Positions 41,515 to 50,852 of a DNA stretch of 64,000 bases are shown here, piece by piece. A program made the translations under genes and the position numbers. Position 1 is the stretch's first letter. Each line of letters begins with the position of its first letter. Location: NCBI RefSeq assembly GCF_039535785.1, contig NZ_BAAAXV010000012.1, forward strand, positions 434,001-498,000, written 5' to 3'. The notes beneath the pieces are model-generated. The model was given only the letters and a program-made list of their open reading frames with translations. It searched no databases and was not told where the DNA came from. The DNA is from Nonomuraea helvata (lineage in GTDB: Bacteria; Actinomycetota; Actinomycetes; Streptosporangiales; Streptosporangiaceae).

Positions 41515-42627
41515 ATGACCAGACGCATTGACGCCCTCGACGTGCTGCGTGGCGTGGCCATCATGGGCACACTCGGCACGAACATCTGGATCTTCACCGC
41601 GCCGGGCGGGCCAGCGGAGTTCCTTCAGCTCGGCGGCGACCCCGGTGTAGTGGAGACGTTCCTGCGCTTCCTGTCCAACGGCAAGTTCCTCGGCCTGCTG
41701 ACCCTGCTCTTCGGCGTCGGCCTCGAACTGCAGCACCGCAGCGCGCTCCGCAAGGGCCTGGCCTGGCCTGGCAGGTATCTGTGGCGCGCGTCGCTGCTCT
41801 TCGTCGAGGGCGCCCTGCACTTCGTCCTGGTCTTCGAGTTCGACGTGCTGATGGGCTACGCGATCACGTCAATGATCGTCGCTTACCTCATCGGCCGGAG
41901 CCGGCGAGTGGTCACCGCGTGGATGGTCGCGGCCGGGACGTTGCACGTCGCCATGGTGGCCCTGACCACCGCAGCCCTGATGATGACCGGGCCGGGCGGC
42001 GGCGACACCCTCCCTTACGCCCGGCTCGGCTGGCTCGACCAGGTCGCGTTCCGCCTCCAGAACGTCGTCGTCTTCCGCACCGAGCTGGTCTTCATCGTTC
42101 CCATGGGGATCGTCCTGTTCCTCCTCGGCGCGCGCCTGCTGCGCGCGGGGGTCTTCGAAGAGCACGGCGCGGGCCTGCGCAGAAAGCTGATCGCCGTCGG
42201 CCTCGGTCTCGGTGTGCCCCTCAACCTGGCCACCTCCTTCGCCGGCCCAGAGTGGTTCGCCGTCGACCGCTACCTCTTGGCGCCGATGGTCGCCCTGGGC
42301 CTGCTCGGACTGATCACCTCGGTCGTGCTCGGCATGCGCGACGCGCCGGGCATGCTCCGCCGGGGGATCACGGGCGTCGGCCGCACGGCGCTGTCCTGCT
42401 ACGTCTTCCAGAACCTGGCGGCCAGCATCCTCTGCTACGGCTGGGGCCTGGGGCTGGCCGACCGGCTCGACTCGTTCCGTCCGTGGTGGGTGCCGCTGGC
42501 GTGGGCCGGGATCTGCCTGCTGTTCCTGGTGCTGTCCTCGCTGTGGCTGCGCAGGTTCAGCCGCGGGCCACTGGAACTTGCCTGGCAGTGGGCCTATCAG
42601 GCGCCGTCACCGGCCCGTCGGACCTGA
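41515..42627 (+). CDS. DUF418 multi-pass membrane protein
   Basis: A 370-residue membrane protein with about eight to ten helices. It begins RIDALDVLRGVAIMGTLGTN, the signature opening of the DUF418/YeiB group, and ends with the C-terminal DUF418 domain (GRTALSCYVFQNLAASILCY, GPLELAWQWA). These proteins resemble acyltransferase-3-type membrane proteins; their function is unknown. A 28-bp palindrome before the gene and the TetR remnant downstream suggest it was under TetR control. Confidence 0.88.
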   Translation: MTRRIDALDVLRGVAIMGTLGTNIWIFTAPGGPAEFLQLGGDPGVVETFLRFLSNGKFLGLLTLLFGVGLELQHRSALRKGLAWPGRYLWRASLLFVEGALHFVLVFEFDVLMGYAITSMIVAYLIGRSRRVVTAWMVAAGTLHVAMVALTTAALMMTGPGGGDTLPYARLGWLDQVAFRLQNVVVFRTELVFIVPMGIVLFLLGARLLRAGVFEEHGAGLRRKLIAVGLGLGVPLNLATSFAGPEWFAVDRYLLAPMVALGLLGLITSVVLGMRDAPGMLRRGITGVGRTALSCYVFQNLAASILCYGWGLGLADRLDSFRPWWVPLAWAGICLLFLVLSSLWLRRFSRGPLELAWQWAYQAPSPARRT

Positions 42628-42840
42628 GCACGCGCATCACGGCCGCGGCCTCCCGCAGCCAGGGCACGACGTGGTCGCTGCGGGCCTCCGGCACGGCCTG
42701 CACGAGCCCGTTCTTCGAGCCGGAGTGCCGGTGGGGCGTCTCCATGGACACGCCGACGCTCGCGCACAGCTCCGCCATTCACGACGCCGTCGAGCCTCCG
42801 CTCGTGCAGCGGAGCCGTGGCGGTGCGCAGGATCGTCGAG
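42600..42840 (-). pseudogene. TetR-family regulator remnant with frameshift
   Basis: One frame gives ILRTATAPLHERRLDGV, the next MAELCASVGVSMETPHRHSG and SKNGLVQAVPEARSDHVVPW. Together they make a TetR helix-turn-helix (..A..LF.E.G...V.M.ELC...GVS..T.Y.HFGSK..L) broken by a frame change near 42780; the ligand domain is missing. It faces the DUF418 gene and may have been the regulator that read the palindrome at 41433. Just upstream, 42850-43030 (minus) has protein-like sequence (TTVFTMVPGPGPDHPVEIAR) of unknown identity. Confidence 0.6.
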
Positions 42841-43079
42841 TTCGACGACCGAGATCTCGCGTGGCTCTCAGCGGCCGGTCGATCTGGAAGTGGTCGATGA
42901 ACGTCACCGCCGCGGAGAACAGGCCGCTGCCCCTGGCGATCTCCACCGGGTGATCGGGCCCTGGGCCAGGCACCATGGTGAAGACTGTGGTCTCGGCCCG
43001 GGCGGCGGTCGTGAGACGAGGCGGCGACATGGCGTCATGCCGCCACTAATTGACTTCGTCAGAATTGATGTCGGGGCCA

Positions 43080-43833
43080 GTGGACGAGATTGCTGTGGTT
43101 TGTGTGGGGCAGGGCCCGTCGGCCGAGGCCGACAGCCTGTGCGGGGCCGGCTACGGCCAACGCAGCAGTGAGCGGACCAACCGGCGCAACGGCTACCGCA
43201 CCCGCGAGTGGGACGCCCGCGCAGGATCAATCGAGCTAGCCATTCCCAAGCTGCGCGAAGGCTCGTACTTCCCCGACTGGCTGCTGGAACGCCGGAGGCG
43301 GGCCGAGCAGGCGCTGATCAGCGTGATCGCGACCAGCTACCTGCATGACCCGCCGGCTGACCGGCCCTTCCGCCCCCGCCTTGCGCAACACGTGAGCACT
43401 CCGGACCCCGGCGCGTGGCTGCTGGACCGGATCGACGCCACGCGCTCGTGGACGCGAGAGAAGGCGCTGACCGGCCACATCGAACAGCTCCAAGCTCAGA
43501 TCGAGGAGTTGACCGCCCGCCTGCGGGACCTCGACCAGGACCTCGATCATCTGCGGATCACCCGCAAGCCCTTGGTCATCGCTGGCGAGCCCGGTCCGGC
43601 ATCCCCGCCACCGCCGGCGCCCGCAGCGCCCGACCATCCCGCCTACCAGCAGATTCTCACCCTCATGGCCCACACCGGCCAGCCCTCACTAGCGCGTGAC
43701 CTCTGCTTGGCCCCTGGATTTGCCTCTGGCGCGTAAGAACATCGAGAACACCCGCGCCAAGCTCAAGCGCCTGGTCAGCCCGGGCATTCTCGTGGAGATC
43801 GAACTGTCGACGACGGCCGAATTCGAATTCTGA
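43080..43833 (+). pseudogene. IS256-type transposase start fused to an IS-associated coiled-coil protein
   Basis: The first ~75 residues (SLCGAGYGQRSSERTNRRNG, YRTREWDARAGSIELAIPKL, FPDWLLERRRRAEQALISVI) are the N-terminus of an IS256-family transposase. From about 43400 the same frame becomes an unrelated coiled-coil protein (GAWLLDRIDATRSWTREKAL, HIEQLQAQIEELTARLRDLD) with a winged-helix-like end. At about 43705 the frame shifts and the end continues as LDLPLARKNIENTRAKLKRL. Two broken genes have been joined, and the product is unlikely to transpose. Confidence 0.65.
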
Positions 43834-43893
43834 CCCCCCCTGACGATGCTCGGGTTCTAGGGCGGATTCCAGGGGTCGTCGCAACACGGCTTG

Positions 43894-43960
43894 TCAGCTG
43901 GCTTCGGTCAGGAGCTTAGCGAGACGCTCGGCTGGGGTATCCCAGTCGACCTGCCCGCCG
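43894..43960 (-). pseudogene. IS30-type transposase, last residues
   Basis: The minus frame ending at TGA 43894 reads GWDTPAERLAKLLTEAS, resembling the C-terminal LGW.TPAE.L...L of IS30-family transposases. Only some 20 codons are left. Confidence 0.4.
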
Positions 43961-44000
43961 GATCCCCGGAGCACCCGGCCCGGGGATCAGGCGCGCAGCG

Positions 44001-45965
44001 TCAGCGTTCGCTGGAGGCCGCGCGGTAGTGCAGGTCCTGCACCTGCGGAGTCGCGGTGATCGCGTGGGGCGAGGCCACCTTTGCCACCACGGCCGAACTC
44101 CTGGTGACCGTGGCGGATGCGGCGCCCGCCTTCAGCGGGAACGTCTTGGCGGACACCCCCGCGGGCGCGTCGTAGGTCTGTGTCGTGCCGCCGATCGTGA
44201 CGGACACCTTGCCTGCCGCGGTCAGCATGGTGAGCACCTCGACGGTGTCGCGGGCCGCGGTACTGCCGGCGCGCAGCTTCATGAGCTTGGTCTGCGCGTA
44301 CGACGGCGCGGCCGCGACCGGCTGGATCCTGTGGGTCAGGTACGCCGTGTCGTTGGTGATCTTCGGGCAGCCGAGCTTGTAGCAGGTCAGGTAGTAGGCG
44401 TTGATGTCCAGATAGGTCCAGCCCGCGTTCCTGGAGGGGGCGAACTGGGTGTTCTCCGAGTAGTCGTTCCAGGTGGTGAGCTGCACCCAGTCCGCCTTGC
44501 CGTCGATCGCCCCCTTCCAGGTGGCCCGCAGGTTCTCGGTGTTGCCCGCCTCGTCGAACACGCCCTGGTTGGGACGCTCGTCCTGAACGGACACCGGCTG
44601 GATCCAGATCTTGCCCAGGCCATGGGCGCGGTCGATGTTCGCCGTCAGGCCGGCGTTGGCCGCGGGGTTGCGGTTGCCCCAGTTCGAGAAGCCGTAGCTG
44701 ATGGAGGCGAAGGCGTCGCGGTACCTGTTGAAGTCGACGAACGTGGGCACCAGGGCGACCTTGATGCCGTGCTGCGTCTGCATGGTCTTCATCCAGTCCG
44801 ACCACCAGGCGGCGGTGCGGGCCTCGGCCTTGAAGGGCGCGACGACGAGGCGGTTGTCGGCGAGCCGGTAGACCGACTTCGACGCGGCGAGCTTGGCCAT
44901 GGCGGTGGCGAAGGCGGCGCTGTCGGTCGAGGCCAGACCGTTCATGTCTGGCATGAGCACGATCTTGAAGCCGGCGTCCACGGCCTCGGCCGCCTTGATG
45001 AGGTTCTGCACCCGCGTCCACTGCGCGCTGGTCACGGAGAGGATGTCGACGGTGAAGCCGTCCAGGCCCGCGGCGACGGCCTGCCTCACCTCGGTCTTGA
45101 GATCGGCCAGCGCGTAGTCGCCCGCGATCGGGTCACGTCCCAGCGGCCGATCACGGAGCAACCCGCCGTAGGCGGCGTGCTTGCCGCTCTCGCCGTCCGG
45201 CTTGAGGTAGTTCCTGGCGTAGTAGTCGCCGCCCGGAGCCTGATTGTCGAGGGAGATCGGAAAGGGGGTGAAGTAGTGCGCGAACACCTTCTTGGCCGAG
45301 GACCGCAGCGCCGCCGTACCCGCCAGGGTGAAGGGGAGCGGCCCGTCGGTCTGCTCACCTTCGGTGCCTTCGGTGCCTTCGGTGTAGGTGACCGTGAGTT
45401 TCGGTCCCCGGTTCCCGCTCTCGCGCGAGGACATCAAGACGGTCGTGGTGGCATCGGTCCCGGTGAGAGCGAACGCGTACGTGCCATCAGCTTTGACGGC
45501 CGACGAGACGTCCAACCTGGCCGCCGCGCCCGCAGTGAAGCCGGTGTGCGAGCCGATGACCGGCGCGCTCAGCGCCGGACGGGTGTTCCAGGTGGTGGCG
45601 GCCTCCGTCCAGGCGCCCGTCACCGGGCGGACGGAGACGGTGGTGTCCGTCGTTCTGGCCGAGACCACGTCCAGCGTGACCTTCACGTCCTCGGCGTCCC
45701 GCGGGATGCCGGTGACCTTGAAACGGGTCAGGCCGACGCGCTGCCCCGCGGTGGCACTGCCGCACCCGGTGCCGCAGACGCTTACCCAGGTCGCGGTCGC
45801 GAAGCTCTTGGCCGGCTCGGCCTGGCTGACGAACACGTCCTCCGCCGCGGCGAACGTCAGGCTGACAGGGGCGACGGCGGACGCCTGCGCCGGTGCGACC
45901 GCGGCGGCCGCCAGCGTGGCGACGCTCGCCACGACCGCCCATAAAGTCCGATATCGGTTGGCCAT
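44001..45965 (-). CDS. Secreted GH71-type endo-1,3-alpha-glucanase with DNRLRE/CBM96 domain
   Basis: A 654-residue exported glycosidase. The signal peptide reads TLWAVVASVATLAAAAVAPA with QASA. Residues ~35-195 are a DNRLRE/CBM96-like module (AEDVFVSQAEPAKSFATATW, TRFKVTGIP, AWTEAATTWNTRP). A short EGTEGTEGE linker comes from a 9-nt microrepeat at 45356-45383. The catalytic part (VFAHYFTPFPISLDN, AGLDGFTVDIL, GFKIVLMPDMNG, WVQLTTWNDYSENTQ) matches GH71 alpha-1,3-glucanases, which cut fungal-wall or bacterial alpha-1,3-glucan. ATG 45965 has GGGAG 4 bases upstream. It stands alone. Confidence 0.88.
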   Translation of the reverse strand: MANRYRTLWAVVASVATLAAAAVAPAQASAVAPVSLTFAAAEDVFVSQAEPAKSFATATWVSVCGTGCGSATAGQRVGLTRFKVTGIPRDAEDVKVTLDVVSARTTDTTVSVRPVTGAWTEAATTWNTRPALSAPVIGSHTGFTAGAAARLDVSSAVKADGTYAFALTGTDATTTVLMSSRESGNRGPKLTVTYTEGTEGTEGEQTDGPLPFTLAGTAALRSSAKKVFAHYFTPFPISLDNQAPGGDYYARNYLKPDGESGKHAAYGGLLRDRPLGRDPIAGDYALADLKTEVRQAVAAGLDGFTVDILSVTSAQWTRVQNLIKAAEAVDAGFKIVLMPDMNGLASTDSAAFATAMAKLAASKSVYRLADNRLVVAPFKAEARTAAWWSDWMKTMQTQHGIKVALVPTFVDFNRYRDAFASISYGFSNWGNRNPAANAGLTANIDRAHGLGKIWIQPVSVQDERPNQGVFDEAGNTENLRATWKGAIDGKADWVQLTTWNDYSENTQFAPSRNAGWTYLDINAYYLTCYKLGCPKITNDTAYLTHRIQPVAAAPSYAQTKLMKLRAGSTAARDTVEVLTMLTAAGKVSVTIGGTTQTYDAPAGVSAKTFPLKAGAASATVTRSSAVVAKVASPHAITATPQVQDLHYRAASSER

Positions 45966-46104
45966 GAAACTCCCTTGGTTCATAGTACGGCCCGCCTCAG
46001 CGGAGCCGTCCTGCATGATTAACTATGGATCAAGGTCAAACGCGACCGCGGTCAGCCAGTTCGACCCGCACCCGCGAGGTCAGCCGCTGCACCGCGCGGT
46101 CCAG

Positions 46105-46490
46105 CTAAGCCGGGTTGCCCGCCTCCGGAGCTTGCGCAGCGCCGCCGAGCGTAAGTCGCTTGGCCACATCCAGCCGTACCTCGCCGTGGGGCTGGACGTG
46201 CTGCCAGAAGAGCGGGGTCAGTCCGCGCCGGTCGGCGGGTTTGAGCAGCTTGGCCCATTCCGGATCGGCGAGGATGTCCTGCAGCATCAGGGTGTTGATG
46301 TATATGAGCGCGGTCTGCAGGATGCGCAGGCACAACACGCTCATCTCCAGCTCCTCGCGCCGGTTGGTGGCGATGTCGCCGCCCTTGCCGTAGAAGATCA
46401 GTGGAGGACTCCACCACGTTAAGCCCTTCCTGAATCTCCCGCTGGAGCCCGCGCAGGCGCAGGTAACGGGCGACAAAGATGGTCTTCTGC
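46105..46490 (-). pseudogene. Tn3-family transposase, C-terminal remnant
   Basis: One frame gives KTIFVARYLRLRGLQREIQE and GLNVVES, the next IFYGKGGDIATNRREELEMS, LRILQTALIYINTLMLQDIL, ADPEWAKLLKPADRRGLTPL and FWQHVQPHGEVRLDVAKRLT. These are consecutive blocks of the Tn3 transposase C-terminal domain. A small deletion with frameshift near 46400 removes the WNGAND-type stretch. The catalytic core is gone. The neighbouring stretch 46507-46723 holds no gene I can support. Confidence 0.82.
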
Positions 46491-46723
46491 GCGCATCCAG
46501 CGTCACGATCGTCCGCTACCGATACCGCGGAGCGGCCATCCCCACTCCGTGGAGCATCGAACCGGCAGCCACAAGCTGACCGCTGGGCAAGACACGTGGT
46601 GAGCCCGGTGCTCGGAGACGGGCACGCCGGATTCGGGACGGCGGCTCGGGGAAACGGACCGGTGGCAACACCGACACCGCGCCCCGGGCCGACCGCACAA
46701 GCCTATTGGAGGGATCGCTTCAA

Positions 46724-47623
46724 TTACGTGATGGTTTCCAACCGGCTCGATGTCTCGGCGAATTCGAGGAAGGTACGCCCGGGTTCGGTGCTGCGGTGCC
46801 GGTGCCAGGCGAGGACGATCCGTCGCTGCAGGGCCGGTGAGCGGAGTGCGACCGTCGTCAGTTGTCGCGTGGAACGTTCGGCGACCGAACTAGGTAGCAG
46901 TGCGATGCCGAGTCCATGGTGGACGAGGTCGGCCAGGAGGGTGACGTCGTCGGTCTCGGCGCGGATGTGCGGAGTGAATCCGGCCCTGACACATGCGGTG
47001 TCGAGCAGGTTCCGTAGCCCGCTGCCGTGGGTGAGCGTGACGATCGGCTCGTCCCTGAGAGCGTTCAGCGTCGTGTCCGCGTGCCGGGCGATGGGGTGGT
47101 CGTCGGCGACGGCGACGACGAGCGGCTCGGTGTAGAGGTCGCGGGTCGCCAGCACGGCGGGTAGCTGCTGTCCGGTGATGCCGATGAACGCGGCGTCCAC
47201 GGTCCCGCTCGCGACGTCGGCCGCCAGGTCCTTGGGGTGGCCGATACGCAGGGTGATGTCCACTCTCGGATGCCGCCGCTGAAAGTCGCCCAGCAGCCCG
47301 ATGAGGGGTTCGGGTGGTGACTGGACGGCTCCGATCGCCAGCTTGCCGGCGAGGACTCCGCGCAGCGAGTCCACCGCGTCCCGTCCGGCGGCGGCGGCGT
47401 CCAGCGCGGCCTGCGCGTACGGGAGGAAGGCTGCACCGGCCGGAGTGAGCCGGATGCGCCGGTCGGATCGGTCGAGCAGCTGCTGACCGAGCTCGCGCTC
47501 GAGCTGGGCGATCTGCTGACTGATCGCCGGTTGGGCGACGTGGACGCGGGCGGCGGCGCGGGTGAAACTCGCTTCCTCCGCTGTCGCCACCAGATAGCGG
47601 AGCTGCCGTAGTTCCATAAGCAT
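46724..47623 (-). CDS. LysR-family transcriptional regulator
   Basis: A 299-residue regulator with the N-terminal winged helix ELRQLRYLVATAEEASFTRA, AARVHVAQPAISQQIAQLER, ELGQQLLDR and a periplasmic-binding-like effector domain (LAIGAVQSPPEPLIGLLGDF, DAAFIGITGQ, LVHHGLGIALLPSSVA). It is divergent from the DUF2231-MFS operon; the 98-bp gap contains ATATCGATCATAT, a partly symmetric AT-rich site of the T-N11-A type bound by LysR proteins. Hence it probably controls the exporter. Confidence 0.92.
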   Translation of the reverse strand: MLMELRQLRYLVATAEEASFTRAAARVHVAQPAISQQIAQLERELGQQLLDRSDRRIRLTPAGAAFLPYAQAALDAAAAGRDAVDSLRGVLAGKLAIGAVQSPPEPLIGLLGDFQRRHPRVDITLRIGHPKDLAADVASGTVDAAFIGITGQQLPAVLATRDLYTEPLVVAVADDHPIARHADTTLNALRDEPIVTLTHGSGLRNLLDTACVRAGFTPHIRAETDDVTLLADLVHHGLGIALLPSSVAERSTRQLTTVALRSPALQRRIVLAWHRHRSTEPGRTFLEFAETSSRLETIT

Positions 47624-47721
47624 TCCTTATCGGTCGTGATATCGATCATATGTTGGACTTCTCGATGCCCATCCCGCAAAGTGAGGACCGCTCCTGCTCG
47701 TACACCATGTGAGGTGCTCCA

Positions 47722-48210
47722 ATGGTTTCCAAGCTGTCCGCGACGCCACGTCCGTTGCACCCGCCCCTGACGCACGCGCCGATCGGGGCCATCCTCATCG
47801 CCACCGTGCTCGATGTGATCTCGGTGATCGATGGCGGGGCTCATCCGTGGGCACGTGATCTCTTCCACACCGGCACGTATGTCCTCATGACCGGCATGGG
47901 GGTGATGTTTCTCGCGATCATCGCCGGCGTGATCGACCGGCGCCGATTGACCGCGGCGTCCTCTCGCCCACGCCAGGGCGCCGACGTGCACGCGGCGCTC
48001 ATGACCGCGCTGGCCGTCGTCTGCGTACTGGAGATCACCTTGCGCCGGAACGTCTATGCCGATGCCCATGCGACGCCCGCCGTCGTCACCGGGCTGAGCG
48101 TCCTCGCGCTCGCCCTCGTCACGGTCGGCGGGGAGCTCGGGGGCCGCCTGGTCTATCGGGCGGGCGTCGGCGTTCGTGGCGATGCGATCGCGCCGGCACC
48201 GCGCAGCTGA
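47722..48210 (+). CDS. DUF2231-type membrane protein
   Basis: A 162-residue four-helix membrane protein: HPPLTHAPIGAILIATVLDV at the start (HP-x-x-x-H/PIG is the family signature), YVLMTGMGVMFLAIIAGVID, AALMTALAVVCVLEIT and TGLSVLALALVTVGGELGGR at the end. DUF2231 members may bind heme or take part in electron transfer; the function here is not known. Its TGA shares a base with the ATG of the MFS gene (TGATG), so the pair is co-translated. Confidence 0.82.
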   Translation: MVSKLSATPRPLHPPLTHAPIGAILIATVLDVISVIDGGAHPWARDLFHTGTYVLMTGMGVMFLAIIAGVIDRRRLTAASSRPRQGADVHAALMTALAVVCVLEITLRRNVYADAHATPAVVTGLSVLALALVTVGGELGGRLVYRAGVGVRGDAIAPAPRS

Positions 48211-49709
48211 TGAACAACGGCATTGTGAGCCGGGCGTCGGCATCACAGCCGGCGCCCGGGCCGCTGGACAAGTCACGCCTGACGTTGCTGACATGCTGCT
48301 TCAGCCTGTTCATGGCCCAACTGGACGCCACTGCGGTGAACGTGGCCCTGCCGTCGATCGGCGAGGATCTCGGCGGTGGGATCAGCGACCTGCAGTGGGT
48401 GGTGGACGCCTACGTCCTGGTGCTCGCCTGTCTCGGCATGTCCGGGGGCGGGATCGGTGACCGGTACGGTCGGCGCCGCGTCTACCGGATCGGGCTTATC
48501 GTCTTCAGCCTGGCGTCTCTGGGATGCGGTCTCGCGCCGGCTCTCGGTGTCTTGATCGCGTTCCGTATGGTTCAGGCGGCCGGCGCGTCCATGCTCATGC
48601 CGGTCACCCTGTCGATCATCACCAATACGTTCATCGCACCCGCCGCCCGTGCCCGTGCGATCGGCACGTGGATGGCCGCGGGCGGCGTCGCCGCGGGCGT
48701 CGGGCCGCTCATCGGAGGCGCGCTGACATCCGCGCTCGGCTGGCAGGCCATCTTCTGGATCAACGTACCGGTCGGGGCGCTCGCCCTGGCGCTGACCAGG
48801 TTGTACGTCACCGAGTCCCGCGCGGCCGAACGGCGTTCCCTGGACATCCCGGGGCAGGCACTCCTCGGCTGCTCACTGGCCGCGCTGAGCTACGCGCTCA
48901 TCGAGGCGCCACGCGTGGGCTGGGCCTCGACGCCGACCCTCTCGCTGCTCGCCGGCGCCGGACTCGGCGCCCTGTGCTTCGTCGCCGTCGAGTTCCGCAC
49001 GGACCGTCCGCTGGTCGAGCCGCGGTACTTCCGCGATCGGGCCTTCGCGGGGGCGGCCGGCATCGCGGTCCTCACCTACCTGGCCATAATGGGCGCCCAG
49101 TTCCTCAGCTCGCTCTACCTGCAACAGGTGCGCGGCCTGTCCCCGCTGGCCGCCGGGGCGATGCTGCTGCCCACATCGGTCGCGCTCGCCGCGGCGAGTC
49201 CCCTCGCCGGCAGGCTGACCGCGCGGTACGGCCCCCGGCCGGTGGTCGTCACCGCGACCGTGTTCCTGGCGGGCGGGCTCGCCCTGCTCGCCGGGACGAC
49301 GCCCTCGACATCACCCCCCTTCCTGGTCATCGCCTACCTGCTGATCGGAGCCGGCTGGGGATCGCTGAACCCACCCCTGACCGGCGTCGCGATCGACACC
49401 ATGCCACCTGACCAGGCGGGAGTCGCCTCCGCCGCGGTCGGCGCGTCCCGCCAGCTCGGCGCGGTACTCGGCGTCGCCGTCATGGGCTCGCTGACCACCA
49501 CCCTCACCCGTACAGGGCTCGAGCACCGCGTGCCGCACCCCGAGGCCGATCCGGCCACACTGATCATGGCCGGCGGCCAAGCCGCACGCGCGGTCTTCAC
49601 CTCGGCCACTCATGTGGCGTTCGCCGCCGGTGCCGGGGCGGTCGTGGTCGCCATGATCGTGGCGCTCGCCACCATGCCCCAGAGGGCTCGGCCGCGGTCG
49701 TCTTCCTGA
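48210..49709 (+). CDS. MFS multidrug exporter, DHA2 (EmrB/QacA) family
   Basis: A 499-residue proton-driven exporter with 14 predicted helices. The DHA2 signature is visible: LDATAVNVALPSIGEDLG in helix 1, QWVVDAYVLVLACLGMSGGG, GDRYGRRRVYRIGL (motif A), MVQAAGASMLMPVTLSII, and motif C in AAGGVAAGVGPLIGGALTSA then LGWQAIFWINVPVGALAL. It would export toxic hydrophobic or cationic compounds. It is translated with the DUF2231 gene and is probably controlled by the divergent LysR protein. Confidence 0.93.
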   Translation: MNNGIVSRASASQPAPGPLDKSRLTLLTCCFSLFMAQLDATAVNVALPSIGEDLGGGISDLQWVVDAYVLVLACLGMSGGGIGDRYGRRRVYRIGLIVFSLASLGCGLAPALGVLIAFRMVQAAGASMLMPVTLSIITNTFIAPAARARAIGTWMAAGGVAAGVGPLIGGALTSALGWQAIFWINVPVGALALALTRLYVTESRAAERRSLDIPGQALLGCSLAALSYALIEAPRVGWASTPTLSLLAGAGLGALCFVAVEFRTDRPLVEPRYFRDRAFAGAAGIAVLTYLAIMGAQFLSSLYLQQVRGLSPLAAGAMLLPTSVALAAASPLAGRLTARYGPRPVVVTATVFLAGGLALLAGTTPSTSPPFLVIAYLLIGAGWGSLNPPLTGVAIDTMPPDQAGVASAAVGASRQLGAVLGVAVMGSLTTTLTRTGLEHRVPHPEADPATLIMAGGQAARAVFTSATHVAFAAGAGAVVVAMIVALATMPQRARPRSSS

Positions 49710-50084
49710 TGCCAACGACCCTCGGGCGTGGAGCGGACGCAACTGAACCTGCGGACGTCGTGGTCGACTCTCCGGCCGCCGACCTGCTCGGCCACGAACT
49801 CCTCCCGCTGTAACGGCACAGCGTCAACCGCATCCGCCACGACGTCGCCGCATCCGGCCATCAGACTTGGCCGCCCGGCCGGCCCACCTGCAAGCAACCC
49901 TCGCCTAACCCCCGCAGGTACGCCCAACCGTGCTGACCTCCCTGACCCACCACTCGCCGCCCCCTCGGCTTTCACGTACGTGACCTCGCCAAGGGCATCG
50001 TCATCTGCTCGGTCGGCGCGGCCGCCGCCGGGGATGTATGCGGGCGGCCAGCGCACTCAGGTGACCCCGTCGCATCACCATCGG
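49710..50084. other. Gap without an intact gene
   Basis: A + strand frame just after the MFS gene (RGADATEPADVVVDSPAADL, LGHELLPL, TAA, RHSVNRIRHDVAASGHQTWP) looks like a decayed coding piece, but I cannot assign it. Nothing else is evident up to the recombinase fragment. Confidence 0.3.
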
Positions 50085-50178
50085 TCAGAACCCGGTAGAC
50101 GCTGGCCACCAACGGGTGCTTGCTCTTGCTCTTGCCGGTGGAAATGACCAGCTTGCGGGCGATGTCGGGCACGGCCAC
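50085..50178 (-). pseudogene. Serine recombinase, C-terminal HTH remnant
   Basis: VPDIARKLVISTGKSKSKHP and LVASVYRVLTDG match the C-terminal helix-turn-helix of the recombinase at 57210 (IDKIRKDLIIPTGKRKGHNP, LASIYRALAEH). Only this end remains. It meets the Tn3 transposase remnant head to head. Confidence 0.65.
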
Positions 50179-50585
50179 ACCCCCGTCGCCCGCCTGCGGT
50201 ACCTGGCCGACTCGGCACTGCGGGCGCGCGTGACCGCGGCGACCGACAAGGTCGAGTCCTACAACGGATTCTCCAAGTGGATCGGGTTCGGCGGCGTGCT
50301 GACCGACAACGCCCCCGAAGAGCAGGAAAACTGATCAAGTTCAACACCCTGCTGGCCAACCTGGTCGTCTTCCACAACGCCCTGGACATCTCCGATATCG
50401 TGCGCAACCTGGTCGCCGAAGGCCGGCAGATCACCGCCGATCAACTCGGCCAGATCGCGCCCTGGCTGCGCGCCCACATCAGCCGCTTCGGCGCCTACGC
50501 CACCGACAACCTCCGCCGCCAGCGCGACCCGTTCGATCCCTTCCTGAAGGAGGTCGACTTCACCGAAGTCGACCTGGCCGCCTGA
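50178..50585 (+). pseudogene. Tn3-family transposase, C-terminal remnant with frameshift
   Basis: Frame one reads TPVARLRYLADSALRARVTA, ATDKVESYNGFSKWIGFGGV and LTDNAPEEQEN, then stops. One base further, frame two continues LIKFNTLLANLVVFHNALDI, SDIVRNLVAEGRQITADQLG and WLRAHISRFGAYATDNLRRQ to a natural end. The join (EEQEKLIKFN in homologues) shows a single lost A near 50332. All catalytic domains upstream are missing. The following 50586-50852 shows no separate gene. Confidence 0.82.
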
Positions 50586-50852
50586 TCTGCGACACGCCGC
50601 GCATGCAAAATGAGTTACCCCGTTTACTGGACAATCCCCGCGCGCTGTGGCCAGCGGTCGGGCGAATAGTCTGTGGTCGGCGAGAAACAGGATGAGCATT
50701 GAGACATCTATCTCGTTGTGCGAAGCGGCATTTCATGCCTTTGCCGGTGGAGTCGATCCGCCGACGACCCCGCTGACCTGGGGTGGGTCATCTTCGACGC
50801 GAACGAGTGCCGGCACGAATGGCGTAAACATCTAAGGTGGGTGATCGTGGCG

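Noticed and set aside
44028..45944. 638-codon + frame opposite the GH71 enzyme
   Set aside because: Antisense shadow of a gene with clear GH71 and CBM96 motifs.
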